Below are positions 43,822 to 50,775 of a stretch of DNA of 50,775 bases, piece by piece. This DNA comes from Burkholderiales bacterium (GTDB taxonomy: Bacteria > Pseudomonadota > Gammaproteobacteria > Burkholderiales > Burkholderiaceae_C). How positions within the stretch are numbered: position 1 is the first letter of the stretch; each line of letters begins with the position of its first letter. The position numbers and the translations under genes were made by a program. The stretch covers positions 1-50,775 of the forward strand of contig JABEVE010000087.1 of the NCBI GenBank assembly GCA_013044035.1, read 5' to 3'. The notes under the pieces were generated by a model, which did no database searches, was not told where the DNA came from, and saw only the letters and a program-made list of their open reading frames with translations.

Positions 43822-44361
43822 TCAGTTCTTGAAAGGAAAACGAAAAGCGGAAAGCAGAGCCTTGCACTCGTCATCCGATTTTGCTGACGTTGTGATGCTG
43901 ATATTGAGGCCGCGCAAGGCATCGACTTTGTCATACTCGACCTCGGGAAAAATGATTTGCTCTTTGACGCCGATGTTGTAGTTACCGCGCCCGTCGAAGG
44001 CGCGCGATGAGACACCGCGGAAATCACGCACGCGCGGCAGTGCCACGGTCACCAGGCGATCCAGGAATTCATACATCCGACGGCCACGCAGCGTCACGGA
44101 ACATCCAATTGGCATGCCCTCGCGCACTTTGAAGGCAGCAATAGCCTTGCGAGCCTTAGTCACCACGGGGCGCTGTCCAGCGATCTTGGTCATGTCGCTG
44201 ACCGCATGCTCAATAACCTTCTTGTCTGCGACAGCTTCGGATACGCCCATATTCAGCGTGATCTTCGTGATGCGAGGAACCTCCATCACGGACTTGTAGC
44301 CGTATCGCTCCAACAAACCTGGAACCACTTGCCCCGTATAGAACTCTTGTAAGCGCGTCAT
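43822..44361 (-). CDS. rplE: 50S ribosomal protein L5
   Basis: A 179-residue L5, which binds 5S rRNA and P-site tRNA. Conserved parts: [20 protein letters not shown], then [20 protein letters not shown] and the end [20 protein letters not shown]. It follows rplX by 11 bp. Confidence 0.97.
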   Translation of the reverse strand: MTRLQEFYTGQVVPGLLERYGYKSVMEVPRITKITLNMGVSEAVADKKVIEHAVSDMTKIAGQRPVVTKARKAIAAFKVREGMPIGCSVTLRGRRMYEFLDRLVTVALPRVRDFRGVSSRAFDGRGNYNIGVKEQIIFPEVEYDKVDALRGLNISITTSAKSDDECKALLSAFRFPFKN

Positions 44362-44372
44362 AACGCCCCCGT

Positions 44373-44690
44373 TTAGACCTTGATTTCCTCGCCGCTCGAA
44401 CGGAACACACGAACCTTCTTTCCGTCAGAGAGCAAACGAATGCCGACACGATCAGCCTTGCCGGACGCGGGATTGAAAATGGCCACATTGCTTTGATGGA
44501 TGGGCATCTCTTTCGAGATCACTCCGCCCGGCTGGTTTTGCATCGGATTGGGGCGGGTGTGGCGCTTAACCAGGTTCACCCCCTCGACCAAAAGATGGCC
44601 CTCGCCCTGGCGAGCAATCACCTTGGCGCGACGCCCCTTGTCCGAGCCCGCAATGACGATCACTTCATCGCCCTTGTGTATCTTGTTCAC
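44373..44690 (-). CDS. rplX: 50S ribosomal protein L24
   Basis: A 105-residue L24 with the KOW motif ([20 protein letters not shown], then [20 protein letters not shown]). The start is a GTG at 44690, with GAGG six bases upstream; an in-frame ATG at 44729 would add 13 unconserved residues and overlap rplN. It lies 10 bp after rplN. Confidence 0.95.
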   Translation of the reverse strand: MNKIHKGDEVIVIAGSDKGRRAKVIARQGEGHLLVEGVNLVKRHTRPNPMQNQPGGVISKEMPIHQSNVAIFNPASGKADRVGIRLLSDGKKVRVFRSSGEEIKV

Positions 44691-44700
44691 GATGGACCTC

Positions 44701-45069
44701 TTAAAGCACTTCAGGTGCGAGGGAAACAATTTTCATAAAACGCTCTGTGCGCAACTCGCGCGTGACCGGCCCGAAAATTCGGGTTCCGATCGGCTCAAGT
44801 TTGGCATTGAGCAAAACGGCAGCGTTGGCGTCAAACTTGATCAGTGAACCGTCGGCGCGACGTACGCCCTTGGCCGTGCGCACGACTACAGCGTTGAATA
44901 CTTCACCCTTTTTGACGCGACCACGCGGCGCAGCCTCTTTGATGCTGACTTTGATGACATCGCCAATACCGGCGTAGCGACGCTTGGAGCCACCGAGCAC
45001 CTTGATGCACATTACGGTTTTAGCGCCGGTGTTGTCAGCAACATCCAGCCTTGATTGCATCTGAATCAT
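44701..45069 (-). CDS. rplN: 50S ribosomal protein L14
   Basis: A 122-residue L14, exactly the usual length ([20 protein letters not shown]; end [19 protein letters not shown]). AAGGA is upstream of the ATG at 45069. It is the first gene of the spc unit, set apart from rpsQ by 250 bp with its own promoter-like sequence. Confidence 0.97.
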   Translation of the reverse strand: MIQMQSRLDVADNTGAKTVMCIKVLGGSKRRYAGIGDVIKVSIKEAAPRGRVKKGEVFNAVVVRTAKGVRRADGSLIKFDANAAVLLNAKLEPIGTRIFGPVTRELRTERFMKIVSLAPEVL

Positions 45070-45169
45070 GTGGAATCCTTTTCCCAACTTGTAAGCGAAC
45101 GCCGCCAGCAGTCTTGGGCCCAGCTTGTGGGTCGATGAAGCGTTTAAGAAGTCAAACGCAGAACTATGT

Positions 45170-45198
45170 ATTCTCGCCCGTTACGGCATACTTGTCAA
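45170..45198 (-). promoter_or_regulatory. promoter of the spc operon
   Basis: On the minus strand a perfect -35 TTGACA (45198-45193), a 17-base spacer and GAGAAT (45175-45170, four of six consensus bases). It lies in the 250-bp gap upstream of rplN, giving an untranslated leader of about 90 bases. The gap holds no gene. Confidence 0.65.
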
Positions 45199-45319
45199 TT
45201 CACACGCACATCTTTTGATGATGCAGCAAGTCGAGGCACTCGAGTTCGATCGGAAGAGTGAGCTCAGACTGACCACGATCAGGTTGAACGCAGCAATCTG
45301 GCCGCAGTTCCTTCGTCAA

Positions 45320-45586
45320 TCACACCAGCCTGGATTTTTCGATCAAGCGCGTCACGACCCAAGCCTTGGTCTTGGAAATAGGGCGCGTTTCAGAGATTTC
45401 GACCAAATCACCCATCTGAAACTGGCCTTGTTCATCGTGTGCGCTGTATTTCTTCGAGCGCACCATGTACTTGCCGTACAACTCATGCTGCACGCGACGC
45501 TCAACCAAAACTGTCACTGTCTTCGCACGTTTGTCGCTCACCACTCGACCCGAGAGAACACGGGTTAATCCTTCCGTAGCAGACAT
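45320..45586 (-). CDS. rpsQ: 30S ribosomal protein S17
   Basis: An 88-residue S17 ([20 protein letters not shown], then [20 protein letters not shown]). Two ATGs in a row (45589 and 45586) overlap the rpmC stop; AGGAG is five bases from the second, so I use 45586. It is the last gene of the S10 unit. Confidence 0.96.
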   Translation of the reverse strand: MSATEGLTRVLSGRVVSDKRAKTVTVLVERRVQHELYGKYMVRSKKYSAHDEQGQFQMGDLVEISETRPISKTKAWVVTRLIEKSRLV

Positions 45587-45783
45587 CATGACTCCTGCGT
45601 TGCTTGTTGGCGGATGAGGGTACGCACGCGGGCGATGTCGCGACGCACTTTCATCAATTGACTGGTGTTCTGCAACTGCTGTGTTGCTTTTTGCATACGA
45701 AGACCCATGTGAGCCTTCAGCAGTGCATTCAATTCGTTCCGCAGACCGGAAACGTCCAGTTTGCGCAGTTCTTCCAAATTCAT
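45586..45783 (-). CDS. rpmC: 50S ribosomal protein L29
   Basis: A 65-residue L29, mostly helical ([20 protein letters not shown], then [17 protein letters not shown]). It follows rplP by 9 bp and its stop codon overlaps the rpsQ start. Confidence 0.96.
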   Translation of the reverse strand: MNLEELRKLDVSGLRNELNALLKAHMGLRMQKATQQLQNTSQLMKVRRDIARVRTLIRQQATQES

Positions 45784-45792
45784 CTTCTCACC

Positions 45793-46209
45793 TCAAAGAC
45801 CAAAACGCCGACCAACGAACACCGTGCGAAACGGTAGCTTAGCTGCAGCGAGCTCGAAAGCTTCACGAGCTTGTTGTTCAGTCACCCCATCGATTTCATA
45901 GAGCACCTTGCCAGGCGTGATTTCAGAGACGTAGTACTCGGGATTGCCCTTGCCGTTGCCCATTCGAACTTCGGCAGGCTTGATCGAAATAGGCTTGTCG
46001 GGGAACACACGGATCCAGATGCGGCCGCCACGCTTGACATGGCGGGAAATGGCGCGTCGAGCCGATTCGATCTGGCGTGCGGTCAGACGACCACGCGTCG
46101 TGGCTTTAAGCCCGTACTCGCCGAAAGCCACAGAGGCTCCACGTGTCGCCACGCCCTTGTTGCGACCCTTTTGCTCCTTGCGGTACTTGCGCCGCGCGGG
46201 TTGCATCAT
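45793..46209 (-). CDS. rplP: 50S ribosomal protein L16
   Basis: A 138-residue L16 ([40 protein letters not shown]). AGGAG lies 7 bases before the ATG at 46209; a second ATG follows directly. Its start overlaps the rpsC stop. Confidence 0.97.
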   Translation of the reverse strand: MMQPARRKYRKEQKGRNKGVATRGASVAFGEYGLKATTRGRLTARQIESARRAISRHVKRGGRIWIRVFPDKPISIKPAEVRMGNGKGNPEYYVSEITPGKVLYEIDGVTEQQAREAFELAAAKLPFRTVFVGRRFGL

Positions 46210-47060
46210 GACGATTCTCCTTGCTTGCTTGGCGCTGCGATGGAAGCCTCAGGTTTGCTGACTTTGCGCACACGCTTCTCTGGTGCCGCAGTTGGTGCGC
46301 CAGCGGGAGCAGCATGCGTTTCGCCACGGGCTGAGTCAGGACGGCGGTTACGGCGGGGACCATTCTTGTCATCACGACGCGGGCGGCGATCCGTTTCGGC
46401 AGGTTCTACAGCCTTTTGCGCTGGTGCACCGCGTCCCAGAGTATCGCCCTTATAGACCCAGACTTTGACGCCAATGACGCCATAGGTCGTTTTGGCTTCA
46501 GAAAAACCGTAGTCAATATCTGCTCGCAAAGTCTGAAGCGGCACGCGTCCCTCACGGTACCACTCGGTGCGGGCAATCTCGATCCCGTTCAAGCGACCAG
46601 ATGACATGATCTTGATGCCTTGGGCGCCAAGGCGCATCGCGTTCTGCATGGCGCGCTTCATGGCGCGCCGGAACATGATGCGCTTTTCCAACTGCTGCGT
46701 AATGGAGTCAGCGATGAGCTTGGCATCGATCTCAGGCTTTCTCACTTCCTCGATATCAACAGCGACGGGCACACCAAGCCTTTTGGTCAACTCCAGCTTC
46801 AAGGCTTCGATATCCTCACCCTTCTTACCGATCACGACACCGGGGCGTGCGCTGAAAATCGTGATGCGAGCGTTTTTCGCCGGGCGCTCAATGACGATGC
46901 GAGAAACAGAGGCCGCCTTGAGTTTTTTGACCAGGAACTCGCGCACGGCGAGATCTTCATTCAGCATTTTCGCAAACTGTCTACCGCTGGCATACCAGCG
47001 GGAGGTCCAGTCATGCGTGACCGCCAGCCTAAAGCCGGTTGGGTTGATTTTCTGTCCCAT
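46206..47060 (-). CDS. rpsC: 30S ribosomal protein S3
   Basis: A 284-residue S3, part of the mRNA entry channel. The KH domain includes [20 protein letters not shown] and the C-terminal domain [18 protein letters not shown]. About 65 further residues, rich in Arg, Pro, Ala and charged residues, form a tail longer than the E. coli protein (233 residues). It follows rplV by 9 bp. Confidence 0.97.
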   Translation of the reverse strand: MGQKINPTGFRLAVTHDWTSRWYASGRQFAKMLNEDLAVREFLVKKLKAASVSRIVIERPAKNARITIFSARPGVVIGKKGEDIEALKLELTKRLGVPVAVDIEEVRKPEIDAKLIADSITQQLEKRIMFRRAMKRAMQNAMRLGAQGIKIMSSGRLNGIEIARTEWYREGRVPLQTLRADIDYGFSEAKTTYGVIGVKVWVYKGDTLGRGAPAQKAVEPAETDRRPRRDDKNGPRRNRRPDSARGETHAAPAGAPTAAPEKRVRKVSKPEASIAAPSKQGESS

Positions 47061-47069
47061 CTGGAGTCC

Positions 47070-47399
47070 TTAATTTCCAACCGTGATGTAGATGTGGCAG
47101 GTCGGCTTGACGATCCGATTGCCTCGCCCCTTGGCTCGCGCAGAAAAACGCTTCAGCGAAGCGCCCCGCTCGACCATGATGGACTTAACTTTCAACTCGT
47201 CGATATCTGCGCCGTCGTTGTGCTCCGCGTTGGCGATTGCCGACTCGAGCACCTTCTTGATGATCTGGGCTGCCTTCTTGGGCGTGAACGACAGCGTGTT
47301 CAAGGCGTAGTCGACCTTCTTGCCGCGAATGAGGTCAGCCACCAGGCGGCCTTTTTGCTCTGACAGCCGCACGCCCCGCAGAATTGCTTGTGTTTCCAT
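47070..47399 (-). CDS. rplV: 50S ribosomal protein L22
   Basis: A 109-residue L22 ([20 protein letters not shown]; end [20 protein letters not shown]-type loop that lines the exit tunnel). It lies 5 bp after rpsS. Confidence 0.97.
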   Translation of the reverse strand: METQAILRGVRLSEQKGRLVADLIRGKKVDYALNTLSFTPKKAAQIIKKVLESAIANAEHNDGADIDELKVKSIMVERGASLKRFSARAKGRGNRIVKPTCHIYITVGN

Positions 47400-47404
47400 A
47401 GTCC

Positions 47405-47683
47405 TTACCTCTTCGCGGCTTTCTTATCGGCAGGATGACCCTTGAATGTGCGGGTCAGCGCAAACTCACCGAGCTTATGGCCCACCATTTGATCGGTGAT
47501 GTAGACAGGGATGTGCTGGCGGCCGTTGTGCACAGCGACGGTCACGCCGATGAACTCGGGAAGCACCGTGGAGCGCCGCGACCAAGTCTTGATCGGCTTC
47601 TTGTCTTTCGTTGCAACTGCGTTTTCAATCTTCCGAATCAGATGAAGATCGCAAAACGGGCCTTTTTTAAGAGAACGTGTCAT
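47405..47683 (-). CDS. rpsS: 30S ribosomal protein S19
   Basis: A 92-residue S19 ([40 protein letters not shown]). It lies 15 bp after rplB. Confidence 0.98.
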   Translation of the reverse strand: MTRSLKKGPFCDLHLIRKIENAVATKDKKPIKTWSRRSTVLPEFIGVTVAVHNGRQHIPVYITDQMVGHKLGEFALTRTFKGHPADKKAAKR

Positions 47684-47698
47684 AACTGAGCCTCTGAC

Positions 47699-48523
<825 letters not shown>

Positions 48524-48524
48524 G

Positions 48525-48839
48525 TTAGACACCCTCCTGGGCAAAGTTCAGTTCCTGACCCGCAGCCAGGCTGACATAGGCTTTGCGAACATTGCTGCGG
48601 TGACCAACACCACGTGACGTGCGCTTGACCTTACCCTTCTGGTTCAAAACCTGGACGCCAGTGACCTGAACCTTGAAAAAGGCCTCGACTGCCGCCTTGA
48701 TTTCATCCTTGCTCGCGTCCTGGCGCACGCGGAACGCAACCTGGTTGCGCTTATCCGCCAGCATCGTGGCCTTCTCGGAAATAATCGGCGCAAGCAGAAC
48801 TTGCATCAGACGTTGTTGTTGTGCTTGTTGCTGACTCAT
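48525..48839 (-). CDS. rplW: 50S ribosomal protein L23
   Basis: A 104-residue L23, the docking site for trigger factor and SRP at the tunnel exit ([20 protein letters not shown]; end [19 protein letters not shown]). Start overlaps the rplD stop (ATGA). The Gln-rich start SQQQAQQQR is unusual but short. Confidence 0.96.
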   Translation of the reverse strand: MSQQQAQQQRLMQVLLAPIISEKATMLADKRNQVAFRVRQDASKDEIKAAVEAFFKVQVTGVQVLNQKGKVKRTSRGVGHRSNVRKAYVSLAAGQELNFAQEGV

Positions 48840-49459
48840 GACAGCATCTCCTGCAGCTTGGCCACAGCGCCCTTGGCAATCAGGACCTTCTTGTAATAAA
48901 TCAAGGACAGTGGGTCCATGTAGCGAGGCTCGACCAACAACACATTGGGCAGATTACGCGCTGCGAGCATCAGTTTTTCATCGATCGAATCGGCGATGTA
49001 TAGAACCGAATCCAGACCCATGGCACGCAACTTGGTGGCGAGCAGTTTGGTCTTGGGCGCATCGAGAACCAACTCCTCGGTCACCATGACACGACCTTCT
49101 CGCGCCAACTGCGAGAGGATGGAACGCATGCCGGCGCGGTACATCTTTTTGTTGATTTTCTGGGTGAAATTCTCATCACCAGAATTCGGAAAAATTCGAC
49201 CGCCTCCTCGCCACAATGGGGAACTTGTCATGCCTGCGCGAGCGCGGCCGGTACCTTTTTGACGCCACGGCTTCCGGGTAGAGTGCTTTACTTCAGCGCG
49301 GTCTTTTTGCGCGCGGGTGCCCATTCGTGCATTGGCCTGATAGGCAATCACAATCTGGTGAATCAGTGCTTCGTTGTATTCACGGCCAAAAATCGTGTCA
49401 GGAGCGTCGAATGCGGCGCCTTGCGCGCCATCGGCGGCAACAAAATTCAGTTGAGTCAT
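48836..49459 (-). CDS. rplD: 50S ribosomal protein L4
   Basis: A 207-residue L4. The tunnel loop is seen in [20 protein letters not shown] followed by [12 protein letters not shown]. In E. coli L4 represses its own S10 operon. Start overlaps the rplC stop (ATGA). Confidence 0.97.
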   Translation of the reverse strand: MTQLNFVAADGAQGAAFDAPDTIFGREYNEALIHQIVIAYQANARMGTRAQKDRAEVKHSTRKPWRQKGTGRARAGMTSSPLWRGGGRIFPNSGDENFTQKINKKMYRAGMRSILSQLAREGRVMVTEELVLDAPKTKLLATKLRAMGLDSVLYIADSIDEKLMLAARNLPNVLLVEPRYMDPLSLIYYKKVLIAKGAVAKLQEMLS

Positions 49460-50118
49460 GATTGAACTCCCGCCTTTTTCACTGCTGGCCGCAGCGTGAC
49501 GCAGCCGGAGTCGGCCCCGGGAATCGAGCCCTTCACCATGATCAGGTCTCGCACCTCATCAATGCGCACGACCTCGAGATTCTGAATCGTGACATTGGTA
49601 CCGCCCAGTCGTCCAGACATCCGCTTTCCAGGGAATACACGCCCCGGATCCTGCGCCATACCGATTGAGCCCGGAGCGCGCGTTGTGACCGAGTTGCCAT
49701 GTGAGGCACGATTGGAGGAAAAATGGTGACGCTTGATCGCACCAGCGTAGCCTTTGCCAATGGTGACACCACGGACGTCTAGCATTTGCCCAACCGCAAA
49801 AAGCGTTGCGGAAAGTTTGCTGCCGGGTCGGTAAGTCGCAGCCACATCCGCGGTCACCCTAAATTCACAAAGAAGCTTTGCAGGTTCGACCGACGCACTG
49901 GCCAGATGCCCTGCCTCAGCTTTGGTCAGCGATGATGGCTTGGTTGCGCCAAAAGCAACCTGGATGGCACTGTAACCGTCCTTGTCAGACCGGCGAATTT
50001 GCGCCACGGCGTTGCGAGAAACGTCCAAAACGGTGACGGGAATCGACACCCCGTCGTCCGTGAACACTCGCATCATGCCGACCTTGCGCGCAACAAGGCC
50101 GAGTGCTTGCGTACTCAT
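49456..50118 (-). CDS. rplC: 50S ribosomal protein L3
   Basis: A 220-residue L3 ([40 protein letters not shown], with the Gln of RASHGNS-type site not present). ATG at 50118 follows GGAGAAAAGA; an ATG four codons earlier is inside that ribosome-binding region. It lies 205 bp after rpsJ, a wide gap. Confidence 0.96.
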   Translation of the reverse strand: MSTQALGLVARKVGMMRVFTDDGVSIPVTVLDVSRNAVAQIRRSDKDGYSAIQVAFGATKPSSLTKAEAGHLASASVEPAKLLCEFRVTADVAATYRPGSKLSATLFAVGQMLDVRGVTIGKGYAGAIKRHHFSSNRASHGNSVTTRAPGSIGMAQDPGRVFPGKRMSGRLGGTNVTIQNLEVVRIDEVRDLIMVKGSIPGADSGCVTLRPAVKKAGVQS

Positions 50119-50323
50119 TCTTTTCTCCATGCCAGCTGCGATTGGCTGGCGTCATATGCAGATTTGCAAAACTCGCAACTTCGAGCTGTTGCCCGGAGAT
50201 GCCGTTTGCGCCAAACGATTCACCTGAACCTAGGTCCGCTCAATCAAGGACTCGAGCCAAGACGCTGGAAAACGTTCTAGTATAGTCAGGCGCGTGTCTT
50301 CTGTGTAGGGGTTTGTGATTTTT
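50119..50323. other. rpsJ-rplC spacer
   Basis: This 205-base gap within the S10 unit is wider than usual. On the minus strand it contains TATACT (50285-50280), a possible -10 without a good -35. No gene is seen. A second promoter for rplC and the genes after it, or an L4-responsive leader, are possible. Confidence 0.35.
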
Positions 50324-50635
50324 TTACTGCAACTTGATTTCGACATCGACACCAGCAGGCAAGTCAAGCTTCATCAACGCGTCAACCGTCTTGTCCGTTG
50401 GATCGACAATGTCCATCAGACGCTGGTGCGTGCGAATCTCGAACTGATCGCGTGAGCTTTTATTCACATGGGGCGAACGCAGGATATCAAATCGCTGCAG
50501 GCGCGTTGGCAGCGGCACCGGGCCCCTGACAATGGCCCCAGTGCGCTTGGCCGTGTCGACGATCTCAAGTGCAGACTGGTCGATGAGGCGGTAGTCGAAG
50601 GCCTTCAAGCGAATACGAATTTTCTGGCTTTGCAT
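50324..50635 (-). CDS. rpsJ: 30S ribosomal protein S10
   Basis: A 103-residue S10, also the NusE antitermination factor ([40 protein letters not shown]). It is the first gene of the S10 unit, 40 bp after tuf. Confidence 0.98.
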   Translation of the reverse strand: MQSQKIRIRLKAFDYRLIDQSALEIVDTAKRTGAIVRGPVPLPTRLQRFDILRSPHVNKSSRDQFEIRTHQRLMDIVDPTDKTVDALMKLDLPAGVDVEIKLQ

Positions 50636-50675
50636 TGCGGTTCCAAAGAGCGGAAAAACGAGGAGTACCTCTCAA

Positions 50676-50775
<100 letters not shown>

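Noticed and set aside
45125-45568. Plus-strand open frame of 147 codons over rpsQ and the spc promoter
   Set aside because: It overlaps rpsQ on the other strand, starts inside the promoter gap and shows no family features.

Overview
The window looks like a chromosomal segment of a GC-rich betaproteobacterium of the order Burkholderiales. Three things support this: the S10-spc-alpha ribosomal gene order with infA between secY and rpmJ, a small DUF2970 membrane protein, and the birA / SPOR-protein and topB / TlpA neighbourhoods. A sulfur-oxidising, Thiomonas-like genus would fit the secreted rhodanese and the thiol-redox genes, but that is a guess. I see no mobile element, CRISPR array, tRNA or rRNA gene.

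Layout. 1-2.2 kb: a GDSL-esterase lipoprotein and an OmpW-type porin in a minus-strand pair. 2.5-7.5 kb: purine genes purC, purE and purK plus the tRNA-modification gene tsaC/sua5 (minus), with a thioredoxin-TPR holdase gene of CnoX/YbbN type inserted on the plus strand. 7.5-9.3 kb: a poorly conserved stretch with a decayed ChrR-like cupin and a perfect 18-bp palindrome, then an exported two-domain rhodanese. 9.3-12 kb: DUF2970, a DAHP synthase gene preceded by what reads as a peptide-attenuated leader (a 25-codon ORF with the run FYFYFWF, then a terminator), and a divergent PPK2 polyphosphate kinase. 12-17.3 kb: a minus-strand housekeeping run tsaB-rimI-udg-pyrF-moaC-tldD. 17.6-22.3 kb: a small secreted PsiF-like protein, dacB, a SemiSWEET protein and a TctD/TctE-like two-component pair. 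22.4-29.4 kb: topB and a TlpA thioredoxin, then a SET-domain methyltransferase, birA, a SPOR protein and an M20 amidohydrolase. 29.5-35.8 kb: a molybdopterin oxidoreductase, dsbD and a NodI/NodJ-like ABC exporter.

35.9-50.8 kb is one minus-strand block: tuf (3' end only)-rpsJ-rplCDWB-rpsS-rplV-rpsC-rplP-rpmC-rpsQ, a 250-bp gap holding a good sigma70-type promoter, then rplNXE-rpsNH-rplFR-rpsE-rpmD-rplO-secY-infA-rpmJ-rpsMKD-rpoA-rplQ and a terminator. The rpmJ gene (37 codons) lies at 39237-39350.

How the parts fit. The aromatic leader would tie entry into the shikimate pathway to the charging of Phe, Tyr and Trp tRNAs. DsbD, TlpA and the CnoX-like protein form a thiol-redox and proteostasis theme. 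TsaB and TsaC/Sua5 belong to the same t6A tRNA-modification pathway although they lie in separate clusters. The strongest candidate for a little-described system is the aroG leader (10823-10948). Secondary candidates are the hairpins inside the alpha operon and the palindrome upstream of the rhodanese gene.
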